DNA of 64,000 bases from Kitasatospora sp. MAP12-44 (GTDB taxonomy: Bacteria > Actinomycetota > Actinomycetes > Streptomycetales > Streptomycetaceae): contig NZ_JARZAE010000004.1 in assembly GCF_029892095.1 (NCBI RefSeq), positions 7,750,001-7,814,000 on the forward strand, read 5' to 3'. Below the pieces are notes generated by a model that did no database searches, had not been told where the DNA came from, and saw nothing but the letters and a program-made list of their open reading frames with translations. The position numbers and the translations under genes are program-made. Shown here piece by piece: positions 49,393 through 56,905 of the stretch (positions within the stretch are counted from its first letter, which is position 1; each line of letters begins with the position of its first letter).

Positions 49393-50778
49393 TCACCGCA
49401 CGAGCGCCGCCAGCAGCGCGTCGGCCAGGCTGTCGGCCTGGTCGCGGATCTCCGGCATGGCGGTGGTCTCCAGCAGATTGCCGCGGCGCAGCGGGCCCAG
49501 CGTCCACAGCGGGGACGGCGCCGAACCGGAGCCGGGGACCAGCAGGCCGGCCCCGGTGGTGTCCAGGCCCAGGCCGCACGGGCCTGGCCGGGCCGCGCCG
49601 GACTCGATCAGGGCGTCCACCAGCGGGTCGATCGACCGGCGGAAGTCGGCCTGCGAGCCGGTGCAGTTGATGACCGCGCCGACCTCCAGGATGCTGCCGT
49701 CCACGAGTTGGACCTTGAGGCCGGCAGCGGTCTCGACCACCTGGGCCACCTCGCCCCGGCCGATCCGCAGCCGCCCGTCCGCCCGCGCGCTGTCCAGGGC
49801 GCTCACCGTGCGCGGCGGGATCCGGTGGCGGTGAACCTCCCAGTGCCGCAGATCCTCGGCCAGGAAGCGGGCCCGCTCGGCCAGGTCGAGCCGCTGCCAC
49901 AGCGCGGCGGTGACCGACCGCAGGCTGTCCACGCCCGGGCGCCAGTCCCCGTGCAGGCGGCGGCTGGTGGCGATCTGGCGGAGTGCCGCGGCGCGCGGGT
50001 CGGCCGACTCGTCGAGCACCGGCGGGGCCAGCTCGGGCAGCAGGCCGGCCGCGTGCGGCTCGGGGAGCAGGCCGTTGCGGGACACCGCGTACACCACCCG
50101 GCCCGGGCGGTCCAGGGTGAGCGCGGCGTCGACCATGGTCAGCCCGGTGCCGACCAGCAGCACATCGGCGTCCGCAGGGACCGCCGACAGCGCGCCGGGC
50201 GCCCACGGGTCGGCCACGAAGTGCGGCGACTCGAGCAGCTCGGGCGGCGCCCAGCCCAGCGTGGGAGGGAAGTTGCCCAGCGCCAGGACGACGGCGTCGG
50301 CGTGCAGCTCCTCGGCGGCGGGTTCCTCGGCCTTGGGGCGCAGCCGCAGTGCGACCCGGTCGGGGTGCGCGCTCAGGCCGAGCACTCGCTCGCGCAGGTG
50401 GTGCAGCCGGACGCCGGCGCCCGGCTCGGCCGCCCGCGCCAGGACGTCCACCAGGTAGCGGTGGTAGAGCCGCCGGGGCAGGAACTCGCCGGGGTCGGGC
50501 GCGGTGTCCTGCTGCGTGCTCGCCCAGCGCAGGAAGTGCCCCGGGTCCTCGCCGTAGGCGCTCATCTTGCACGCCGGTACGTTCAGCAGGTGGCGCGGAT
50601 CCTGCGTCCCGTAGGCGACGCCTCGGCCGGCCTCGGCCGGGTCGATCAGCCGTACGTCCAGGCGCAGTTGACGGGTACGGGCGTGCTGGAGCAGGCGAGC
50701 CGCTGCCAGCGTCCCGGATGCGCCGGCGCCGACCACCGCCACCTGGTAGGCCTGGTCGGCCTGCTGACTGCGGGTCAT
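49393..50778 (-). CDS. FAD/NAD(P)-binding protein
   Basis: 461 aa from ATG 50778, which has GAGAGG 8 nt upstream. An N-terminal dinucleotide fold VVGAGASGTLAA (about 15-26) and the family stretch GRGVAYGTQDPRHLLNVPACKMSAY (about 50-75, split here for length only) identify the FAD-NAD(P)-binding group PF13454. A second Rossmann site is VLLVGTGLTMVDAAL (about 205-219), and NCTGSQ is near 375. Such proteins resemble L-lysine/ornithine monooxygenase-like or pyridine nucleotide-linked oxidoreductases, but the substrate is unknown. Divergent from a SARP regulator 76 bp away. Confidence 0.83.
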   Translation of the reverse strand: MTRSQQADQAYQVAVVGAGASGTLAAARLLQHARTRQLRLDVRLIDPAEAGRGVAYGTQDPRHLLNVPACKMSAYGEDPGHFLRWASTQQDTAPDPGEFLPRRLYHRYLVDVLARAAEPGAGVRLHHLRERVLGLSAHPDRVALRLRPKAEEPAAEELHADAVVLALGNFPPTLGWAPPELLESPHFVADPWAPGALSAVPADADVLLVGTGLTMVDAALTLDRPGRVVYAVSRNGLLPEPHAAGLLPELAPPVLDESADPRAAALRQIATSRRLHGDWRPGVDSLRSVTAALWQRLDLAERARFLAEDLRHWEVHRHRIPPRTVSALDSARADGRLRIGRGEVAQVVETAAGLKVQLVDGSILEVGAVINCTGSQADFRRSIDPLVDALIESGAARPGPCGLGLDTTGAGLLVPGSGSAPSPLWTLGPLRRGNLLETTAMPEIRDQADSLADALLAALVR

Positions 50779-50854
50779 CTTGGACACCTCTCAAGTGGGC
50801 TTGGTCGGCCGAGCGCTAGAATCGCGTGTTCTGAACAGATCAAAGGGGGCTGCG

Positions 50855-51649
50855 GTGATCCGGATTCTCGGGCCGGTGTGCATCGAGGCCGGGGGAGTGG
50901 AGCGGGCGCCGGCGTCGGTGATGGTCCGGGGCGCGCTGACGGCGCTGAGCCTGGAGCCCGGCGCCGGGATGTCGCAGGCCCGCCTGGTGGAGCTGCTCTG
51001 GGACGAGCCGCCGCCCTCCGCCCACGCCAACCTGCGCCAGTACGTGAGCCGGTTGCGCAAGGAGCTGCTGGTGGCGGGGCGCGGCGTGGTCTCCGGCCCG
51101 CGTGCCGGTCGGCTCGGCGTCAGCTACCAACTCGATGCTCCTGACTGCGAGGTGGACCACCGCTGCTTCGCCGAGTTGGTGCGCGGCGGGCGCCGGCTGC
51201 TGGACGAGGGCTACTCCGCCGACAGCGAGCGGGTGTTAGGCCAGGCGCTGGCGCTGTGGCGCGGGCCGGCCGGCGCGGACGCGGCGGGCTCTTCGCGGCT
51301 GCGCCGGCGCCTGTGCGCGTTCGACTCCCTGTGGCTGCACTGCTGCGAGGACCTCGCCGAGGCGGCCCTGTACGCCGGACCTGGCACGCAGGCCGTACTG
51401 CGGGCGCGCGCGATCATCGCCGATCACCCGCTGCGCGAGCGGCCGTGGGCGGTGCTGATGGCAGCCCACCACCGCAGCGGCGACCTGGCCGAGGCGCTGG
51501 CCTGCTACCAGGAGTTCCGTCGGCTGCTGCGCGCCGATCTGGGTGTGGAGCCCTCGCGCACGATGGCCTCGCTGCAGTCGGCGGTGCTCAACCGGAGCGA
51601 GGTCGCCGTGCAGTCGCTGCTCGCGGCGTTCAGGAGCGCCGACCGCTAG
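50855..51649 (+). CDS. SARP-family regulator with a TTA codon
   Basis: 264 aa from GTG 50855 with AAAGGGGG upstream. An N-terminal OmpR-like winged helix (about 1-95: VIRILGPVCIEAGG, MSQARLVELLWDEPPPSAHANLRQYVSRLRKEL) and a bacterial transcriptional activator domain (about 100-255: EVDHRCFAELVRGGRRLL, ADHPLRERPWAVLMAAHHRSGDLAEALACYQEFRRLL). No ATPase domain. Codon 128 is TTA (51236-51238), so translation should depend on the bldA tRNA and peak late in development. Divergent from the FAD/NAD(P) protein. TAGAAT (50817-50822) is a likely -10. Confidence 0.9.
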   Translation: MIRILGPVCIEAGGVERAPASVMVRGALTALSLEPGAGMSQARLVELLWDEPPPSAHANLRQYVSRLRKELLVAGRGVVSGPRAGRLGVSYQLDAPDCEVDHRCFAELVRGGRRLLDEGYSADSERVLGQALALWRGPAGADAAGSSRLRRRLCAFDSLWLHCCEDLAEAALYAGPGTQAVLRARAIIADHPLRERPWAVLMAAHHRSGDLAEALACYQEFRRLLRADLGVEPSRTMASLQSAVLNRSEVAVQSLLAAFRSADR

Positions 51650-51651
51650 GG

Positions 51652-51711
51652 GGTCCGACGGCGGGTCCGACGGTGGGTTCGATGGTGGGTTCGATGGTGG
51701 GTTCGACGGTA
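51652..51711. repeat. Five 12-bp tandem repeats behind the SARP gene
   Basis: Units GGTCCGACGGCG, GGTCCGACGGTG, GGTTCGATGGTG (twice) and GGTTCGACGGTA follow each other without gaps, beginning 2 nt after the SARP stop codon. Probable slippage product. Copy number may vary between strains. Confidence 0.85.
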
Positions 51712-51767
51712 GGGGGATTGGCACGGGCACGAGGCTGACCCCACTTCGTCGAGAATTCCCGGAACAA

Positions 51768-51815
51768 GGGTTGACGAGTTAGAGAAAAGCCCTCCGGGGA
51801 ACTCGCTGTCAACCC
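51768..51815. terminator. Convergent terminator between the SARP and RDD genes
   Basis: GGGTTGACGAGTT (51768-51780) pairs with AACTCGCTGTCAACCC (51800-51815): an 8-bp outer stem, a 3-nt bulge and a 5-bp inner stem. It stands between two genes that converge and can act on both. Confidence 0.55.
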
Positions 51816-51908
51816 GCGAGGATTTCCCAACAGGCCTGCTGCCTGCTGATATGCGGCCCATATGCAGAACGTGTACGGAAAGCGGATTTCAGCGGAGCTC
51901 GGCGGATC

Positions 51909-52370
51909 TCAGCGAGCCGGAATCGCCGCAGGGCTCTCGGCTTCGTCGGCCACCGCGGTGCCCGCGAGTTTGTCGGCGAAAGTCTGCCGCCGGGTGTCCC
52001 AGAGCGGCCAGAACCAGCCGAGCAGGCACGGCAGGGTGTCCAGCAGATGGGCGAGGTCGCGCAGGAAGGACCTCAGCACGCCGATCTCGCCGTCGCTGCC
52101 GCTGCCGCCGTCCAGGCGGACCAGCCGGGTCTCCATCAGCCGCTTGCCCCAGCTCTGACCGGTCCGGCCGGCCAGGTACCAGCGGTTGAAGGCGAGCAGC
52201 GCGATCGAGACCGCGAGGAGGCCGACCTGCAGCGCGGTGTTGTCGGGGTCGACCACGCCCGCCACGATGTTCGGCATCCAGCAGGCCAGCATGTCGATCA
52301 GGAAGGAGATGACCCGCAGCGACCAGTAGGCGTAGTTCGCCGCTCTCTCCTCGCGTGCGCGCTGTTCCAT
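51909..52370 (-). CDS. RDD family membrane protein
   Basis: 153 aa from ATG 52370. RDD domain: RVISFLIDMLACWMPNIVAG (TM1 with the conserved Asp), LLAFNRWYLAGRTGQSWGKRLMETRLVRLDGG, then LRSFLRDLAHLLDTLPCLLGWFWPLWD (Arg-Asp pair) and the C-terminal RRQTFADKLAGTAV, all typical of RDD proteins. Three transmembrane helices. Such proteins may act in ion or proton exchange, but the role here is unknown. GGAAGG touches the ATG, so the exact start is uncertain. Confidence 0.85.
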   Translation of the reverse strand: MEQRAREERAANYAYWSLRVISFLIDMLACWMPNIVAGVVDPDNTALQVGLLAVSIALLAFNRWYLAGRTGQSWGKRLMETRLVRLDGGSGSDGEIGVLRSFLRDLAHLLDTLPCLLGWFWPLWDTRRQTFADKLAGTAVADEAESPAAIPAR

Positions 52371-52540
52371 CCTTCCAGCGTGGCCGCCGTACGCGTCGGC
52401 GCAAGCGCTGGTGCGCCGAGTGGCCGTCGGCGGCAACACGCCGACGTGCGGGGGAGGGTCCTGAGTGGGGCGCGTCTGGTCGGGTAAGTGTTGGGCACAG
52501 CAGGGGCCGCCGAGGTCCCCGAGCCGTGAGGGGTGAGGTC

Positions 52541-52723
52541 ATGTCCGACAACGCCACGGAGTTCGCTGTCGAGTCGCTGGACCCGGAGGATCCCGAGGCC
52601 GATCTGCCGGCCTCGCAGGCGGTGCCCCCGCTCAGCGAGCTCCCGTTGGACGCCGCGGCGGACGAGGGCGACGCGGTCGAGCAGAGCCGGGAGGTCCCGG
52701 TCGACGAGGACGAGTACCGCTAA
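52541..52723 (+). CDS. Small acidic protein, 60 aa
   Basis: ATG 52541 with a GGTGAGG site upstream. MSDNATEFAVESLDPEDPEA start, Pro-rich and very acidic throughout, ends VPVDEDEYR. No Cys, no hydrophobic segment, probably disordered. Converges on asnB, with a strong shared terminator. Function unknown; it might be a regulator or partner protein, but nothing in the sequence shows this. Confidence 0.5.
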   Translation: MSDNATEFAVESLDPEDPEADLPASQAVPPLSELPLDAAADEGDAVEQSREVPVDEDEYR

Positions 52724-52736
52724 GACCGTTCTGGGA

Positions 52737-52771
52737 GGTCCGGCCGCCCCGGGGTGCGGGGCGGCCGGACC
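52737..52771. terminator. Bidirectional terminator between the small acidic gene and asnB
   Basis: Perfect 15-bp stem (GGTCCGGCCGCCCCG, 52737-52751, and its complement 52757-52771) with a 5-nt loop, placed between the two convergent stop codons. Confidence 0.8.
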
Positions 52772-52777
52772 GCTGCG

Positions 52778-54628
52778 TCAGACCCGCAGCGAGATCGGGT
52801 ACTCGCGCAGCCAGCCGTCCAGACCGAGCACCACCTCGGCGCCGGCGCGCGCCGCCTGCGGGTCGCTGCCGGGGGCGATGGCGGCGGAGAGCGCGGCCTG
52901 GTCGAGCAGCCCCTGCGCCGGTGCCTTGAGGTCGGAGGCCAGCGCCGTCAGCTCGGTGTGCAGGGCGAGCGGGTAGCCCGGGTCCTGGGTGCTCGGGTAG
53001 GGGCTCTTGACCCGCTCCACGATCTCGGTCGGCAGCACGTCCCGGGTGGCCGCGCGCAGCAGGCTCTTCTCCCGGCCGTCGAAGGTCTTCATCGCCCACG
53101 GCGTGTTGAAGACGTACTGGACCAGCCGGTGGTCGCAGAACGGCACCCGCACCTCCAGGCCGCTGGCCATGCTCATCCGGTCCTTGCGGTCCAGCAGCAG
53201 GTTCACGAAGCGGGTCAGGTGCAGATAGCAGATCTCCCGCATCCGACGCTCGTGCGGGTCGGCGGCGGGCAGGTGCGGCACCTCGGCGAGCGCGGTGCGG
53301 TAGCTGTCCGCGACGTAGCCGGCCAGGTCGAGGCGGGCCAGCAGGTCCGGGTCCAGCAGGCCCTCGCGCGGTGCCACGCCCGGGCCGGCCAGTTGCTCGG
53401 CCGCGGCGCGCCAGGGGAAGGTGTCGGCGGCCACGGCGGCCGGCTGGTGGAACCACGGGTAGCCGCCGAACACCTCGTCCGCCGACTCGCCGGAGAGCGC
53501 GACCGTCGAGTGCCGGCGGATCTCGCGGAACAGCAGGAAGAGCGAGGTGTCCATGTCGCCGAAGCCGGACGGCAGGTCGCGGGCCTGCAGCACGGCCTTG
53601 CGGTTGCCGGGGTCGGCCAGCGCTGCCGCGTCGAGCACGATGTCGCTGTGGTCGGCGCCGACGTGCCGGGCCAGCAGGTGGGCGAACGGGCCGTCGTGCG
53701 TGGCCCGCAGCGCGTCGGGCTTGAAGTTCTCGGTCTGTCCGAGGAAGTCGACCGAGAACGAGCGCACCGGCCCGGCGCCGCCGGCCGCCAGGCCGCGGGC
53801 AGCCAGCGCGGTGATCGCGCTGGAGTCCAGGCCGCCGGAGAGCAGCGAGCAGAGCGGAACGTCGGATATCAGCTGGCGGGTCACGATGTCGTCGAGCAGG
53901 CCGCGGACCGTGCCGATGGTGGTGTCCAGGTCGTCGGTGTGCTCCTGGGCCTCCAGGGCCCAGTAGCGGTGGACGGTCAGGCCCTGGCGGCGCACCCGCA
54001 CGAAGTGCCCGGGGCGGACCTCGCGCATGCCCTCGTAGACGGCGTGTCCGGGGGTCTTGACCAGCGAGAGCAGCTCGCGCAGCCCGTCCAGGCCGACCAC
54101 CGGGTCGACCGTGGGGTGGGCCAGGATCGCCTTGGGCTCGGAGCCGAAGAGCACGCCATCAGCGGTCGGGTAGTAGTACAGCGGCTTGACGCCCATCCGG
54201 TCCCGGACCAGCAGCAGCTCCTCGCTGCGGTTGTCCCAGATGGCGAAGGCGAACATGCCGTTCAGCCGCTCGACAAAGCCGCTGCCCCACTGGAGGTAGG
54301 CGCGCAGCACCACCTCGGTGTCGCTGCGGGTCCGGAATCGGTGCCCGTGGCTCTCCAGCTCGGCCTTCAGCTCCAGGTGGTTGTAGACCTCGCCGCTGTA
54401 GGTGAGTGAGGCCAGCAGCCGGCCGTCCTCCTCGACGGTCATCGGCTGCACGCCGCCCTCGACGTCGATCACCGCGAGCCGTCGGTGGCCGAACGCCGCA
54501 CGCGGGGTCAGGTGCACGCCGCCCGCGTCGGGGCCGCGGCAGATCATGGTCGTGGTCATCGCGTCCAGCGTCTGCTGCTGGGTCGTCAGGTCGTGGTCGA
54601 ACGCCACCCAGCCGGTGATCCCGCACAT
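52778..54628 (-). CDS. asnB: Asparagine synthase (glutamine-hydrolysing)
   Basis: 616 aa from ATG 54628, which leaves the catalytic Cys2 directly after Met (MCGITGW). The N-terminal glutaminase domain (1-210) shows CRGPDAGG, GHRRLAVIDVEGG and YSGEVYNHLEL. The C-terminal synthetase domain has the ATP motif SLLSGGLDSSAITALAARGL (about 250-270) and ALSGESADEVFGGYPWF. Converts aspartate to asparagine with ATP and glutamine. Both domains are complete, unlike lasso-peptide cyclases, so a housekeeping or amidotransferase role is likelier. GGGAG precedes the ATG. Confidence 0.93.
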   Translation of the reverse strand: MCGITGWVAFDHDLTTQQQTLDAMTTTMICRGPDAGGVHLTPRAAFGHRRLAVIDVEGGVQPMTVEEDGRLLASLTYSGEVYNHLELKAELESHGHRFRTRSDTEVVLRAYLQWGSGFVERLNGMFAFAIWDNRSEELLLVRDRMGVKPLYYYPTADGVLFGSEPKAILAHPTVDPVVGLDGLRELLSLVKTPGHAVYEGMREVRPGHFVRVRRQGLTVHRYWALEAQEHTDDLDTTIGTVRGLLDDIVTRQLISDVPLCSLLSGGLDSSAITALAARGLAAGGAGPVRSFSVDFLGQTENFKPDALRATHDGPFAHLLARHVGADHSDIVLDAAALADPGNRKAVLQARDLPSGFGDMDTSLFLLFREIRRHSTVALSGESADEVFGGYPWFHQPAAVAADTFPWRAAAEQLAGPGVAPREGLLDPDLLARLDLAGYVADSYRTALAEVPHLPAADPHERRMREICYLHLTRFVNLLLDRKDRMSMASGLEVRVPFCDHRLVQYVFNTPWAMKTFDGREKSLLRAATRDVLPTEIVERVKSPYPSTQDPGYPLALHTELTALASDLKAPAQGLLDQAALSAAIAPGSDPQAARAGAEVVLGLDGWLREYPISLRV

Positions 54629-54883
54629 CTCTTGCAGACTCCCTTGGTAGGCCGCCCCGATCGGGGCGGGCGGCAGCGGCAGCCCTGCGGGTTCGAGTGG
54701 AGCAGGGTCGTCCGCTGCTTCGATCCGTGTGCAGAGGGTCACGCTACGCCTCGCGTTCGAACTGTGCATGAGGTTCTGTCAATTCGCGCTCGCTCGAACA
54801 TTCCGCAGGTTGCTACCGGCCGGTAATCTGTCTCCAGCCACCTCGTTCACACCAGTCTCGTTCCGACCGGAAGCAGGTCCTCC
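54629..54883. other. Divergent gap between asnB and the DoxX-like gene
   Basis: About 255 bp with no supported coding. It includes a patch with lower GC (TGTCAATTCGCGCTCGCTCG, about 54777-54796) that may hold promoters for both genes. No clear palindrome was found. Confidence 0.35.
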
Positions 54884-55270
54884 TTGTCGCTCCGCCGCCT
54901 CTCCCCGTACGTGCTGGCCGCCCTGCTCGGCGCGGCCGGTGCCGCGCACTTCCGCAAGCCGAGGCAGTTCGACGCGATCGTCCCCGAGTGGCTGCCGGGC
55001 GGCGCGCGGGTCTGGACCCAGGCCAGCGGGGTGGCCGAGCTCGCGCTCGCCGCCACGGTGGCGGTGCCCGCCACCCGGCGGGTCGGCGGCCTGGCCAGCG
55101 CGGGCTTCTTCGCGGCCGTCTTCCCCGCCAACGTCAAGATGGCGCTGGACTGGCGCGACCGCGGCCCGCTCGCCAAGCGCCTCGCCTTCGCCCGGTTGCC
55201 GCTGCAGGTGCCGCTGGTGCTCTGGGCGCTCGCGGTCGCCAACCGTTCGAAGGAGCGCCGACAGGCGTAG
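54884..55270 (+). CDS. DoxX-like four-helix membrane protein
   Basis: 128 aa from TTG 54884. About four transmembrane helices; the segment LLGAAGAAHFRKPRQFDAIVPEWLPGG (first 45 residues) and LALAATVAVPATRRVGGLASAG match the DoxX/TQO-small-subunit-like group found in actinobacteria. Basic C-terminus (NRSKERRQA). Function unclear. Followed 53 bp later by the DUF4383-like gene on the same strand, perhaps co-transcribed. Confidence 0.75.
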   Translation: MSLRRLSPYVLAALLGAAGAAHFRKPRQFDAIVPEWLPGGARVWTQASGVAELALAATVAVPATRRVGGLASAGFFAAVFPANVKMALDWRDRGPLAKRLAFARLPLQVPLVLWALAVANRSKERRQA

Positions 55271-55323
55271 CGTGGAGACGACCGGTCGTCCGTGAACTCT
55301 GGGACCGCTTGGTGGAGGCCGCA

Positions 55324-55866
55324 ATGAAACTCCAGAACGAACTCCCCATCGACCACCGCCTGGCGCAGGTCTACCGGTTCGGCGCCGGCCTGGGCGGACT
55401 GCTTCTGCTGATCTGGGGCTGCTTCGGCGTGGCCGGCCAGCCCGGCTATCTGGCCGTCACCGGCAAGAACATCGCCGGTCTCTCCAGCAACGGCGCGCTG
55501 GGCGTGCTGTCCATCGTCTTCGGCGCCATTCTGATGATCGGCGCGGTGATCGGCGGCAATATCGCCTCCTGGATCAACATGAGCGTCGGTATGATCTTCT
55601 TCGTGGCCGGTTTCGTGGGCCTGTGCGCACTCGACAGCTCCTGGAACCACCTGGCCTTCCGGATGGCCAACGTGCTGTTCAGCTTCGCCTTCGGGCTGGT
55701 GCTCGCCACCTTCGGGATGTACGGCAGAGTCAGCGGCCACCTGCCGCACGAGAACCCGTACTGGCAGCAGCGGCACTCCGGGGAGAACGAGGAGGACATC
55801 GCCATCCAGGGCCGCTGGCACGTACCGGCGTTCAAGCAGGCGCTGAAGCCGACCGTGCACCACTGA
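55324..55866 (+). CDS. DUF4383-like membrane protein
   Basis: 180 aa from ATG 55324, with GGAGG upstream. Four transmembrane helices (about 20-40, 60-80, 85-105 and 115-140). The pattern VYRFGAGLGGLLLLIWGCFGV, then FLAG-less loops, HLAFRMANVLFSFAFGLVL and a charged tail with RQRHSG-like residues resembles DUF4383 proteins of actinobacteria. The cytoplasmic tail ends HVPAFKQALKPTVHH. Function unknown. Confidence 0.7.
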   Translation: MKLQNELPIDHRLAQVYRFGAGLGGLLLLIWGCFGVAGQPGYLAVTGKNIAGLSSNGALGVLSIVFGAILMIGAVIGGNIASWINMSVGMIFFVAGFVGLCALDSSWNHLAFRMANVLFSFAFGLVLATFGMYGRVSGHLPHENPYWQQRHSGENEEDIAIQGRWHVPAFKQALKPTVHH

Positions 55867-55893
55867 CCGTTCGTACCGTCCGTACCGTTCGTG
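55867..55893. repeat. Three 9-bp tandem repeats
   Basis: CCGTTCGTA, CCGTCCGTA and CCGTTCGTG stand head to tail immediately after the DUF4383-like gene. Imperfect copies, no known role. Confidence 0.7.
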
Positions 55894-55940
55894 TTCCGTA
55901 AGGGGCGATGTGCCCGACGCAGTGCCCGAGCCCTCGTAAG

Positions 55941-55979
55941 GTGCCGGTGGGGAGCGTGACTTGCGCTCCCCACCGGCAC
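55941..55979 (+). promoter_or_regulatory. 16-bp perfect hairpin just upstream of mtnP
   Basis: GTGCCGGTGGGGAGCG (55941-55956) and CGCTCCCCACCGGCAC (55964-55979) pair perfectly around a 7-nt loop. The ribosome binding site and ATG (55998) follow within 19 nt. It may be the terminator of the preceding gene or a structure in the mtnP leader. Confidence 0.65.
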
Positions 55980-55997
55980 CGAGCGAAGGGTTCCGCC

Positions 55998-56840
55998 ATG
56001 ACCGCCGCCACCGCGGAGATCGGGGTGATCGGAGGCTCCGGCCTCTACGCCCTGCTGGACGACGTCACCGAGATCACCGTCGGCACGCCCTACGGCCCGC
56101 CCAGCGACTCGCTCTTCGTCGGTGCCATCGCCGGGCGGTCGGTGGCGTTCGTCCCCCGGCACGGGCGCGGGCACGGCATCCCGCCGCACCGGATCAACTA
56201 CCGGGCCAACCTCTGGGCGCTGCACGCGCTGGGCGTGCGCCAGGTGATCGCACCCTGCGCGGTGGGCGGCCTGCGCGCCGAGTACGGGCCGGGCACGCTG
56301 CTGGTCCCCGACCAGTTCGTGGACCGCACCTCGGGGCGGTCGCAGACCTACTACGACGGGCTGCCGCTGCCCGATGGCAGTGTCCCCGCCGTCGTGCACG
56401 TCTCGCTCGCCGATCCGTACTGCCCCGACGGCCGGGCCGCCGCGCTGGCGGCGGCCCGAGCGCTGGCCTGGGAGCCGGTGGACGGCGGGACGCTGGTGGT
56501 GATCGAGGGCCCGCGCTTCTCGACCCGCGCCGAGTCGCGCTGGTTCGCCGCCAGCGGCTGGTCGGTGGTCGGCATGACCGGCCACCCGGAGGCCGTGCTG
56601 GCCCGGGAGTTGGGGCTCTGCTACAGCTCGCTGGCGCTGGTCACCGACCTGGACGCCGGCGTCGAGTCGGGGGAGGGGGTGACCCATGCCGAGGTGCTGG
56701 AGGTCTTCGCCGGCAGCGTGGACCGGCTGCGCACGGTGCTCTTCCGGGCTGTCGAGAACCTGCCGACGGTCCGTGACTGCGTCTGCTCGCACGCGTTGGA
56801 CGGGCTGAGCACCGGCCTCCCGGGTTTCCCGTCCGTCTGA
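55998..56840 (+). CDS. mtnP: S-methyl-5'-thioadenosine phosphorylase family protein
   Basis: 280 aa from ATG 55998 with GAAGGG upstream. Purine nucleoside phosphorylase fold: GVIGGSGLYALL (phosphate site, about 9-20), FVPRHGRGHGIPPHRINYRANLWAL (about 50-74), EGPRFSTRAESRWF (about 174-187) and VGMTGHPEAVLARELG (about 193-208). Cleaves methylthioadenosine with phosphate for methionine salvage. MtaP usually has NMTxxPE; here GMTGHPE replaces it, so a related nucleoside specificity cannot be excluded. Confidence 0.88.
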   Translation: MTAATAEIGVIGGSGLYALLDDVTEITVGTPYGPPSDSLFVGAIAGRSVAFVPRHGRGHGIPPHRINYRANLWALHALGVRQVIAPCAVGGLRAEYGPGTLLVPDQFVDRTSGRSQTYYDGLPLPDGSVPAVVHVSLADPYCPDGRAAALAAARALAWEPVDGGTLVVIEGPRFSTRAESRWFAASGWSVVGMTGHPEAVLARELGLCYSSLALVTDLDAGVESGEGVTHAEVLEVFAGSVDRLRTVLFRAVENLPTVRDCVCSHALDGLSTGLPGFPSV

Positions 56841-56842
56841 GC

Positions 56843-56891
56843 TCCGTCGTCCGTCGTCCGTCGTCCGTCCTCCGTCGTCCGCCGTCCGTCA
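56843..56891. repeat. Seven 7-bp tandem repeats (TCCGTCG)
   Basis: Seven head-to-tail units, TCCGTCG with three slightly changed copies, lie between the mtnP stop and the ribosome binding site of the mannosidase gene. Length change by slippage could alter the spacing of the mannosidase leader. Confidence 0.85.
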
Positions 56892-56905
56892 GAGAGGAAC
56901 GACCC

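Noticed and set aside
48415..51144. 909-codon plus-strand frame opposite the phosphodiesterase and FAD/NAD(P) genes
   Set aside because: Low-complexity Arg/Ala/Val/Gly sequence; the minus strand encodes recognisable enzymes.
52541..54628. Small acidic protein plus AsnB as a lasso peptide cluster
   Set aside because: AsnB is a complete asparagine synthase with its glutaminase domain, no B-type protease/RRE gene is near, and the 60-aa protein has no lasso core (no Gly/Cys/Ser start with Asp/Glu at 7-9 after a Thr leader end).
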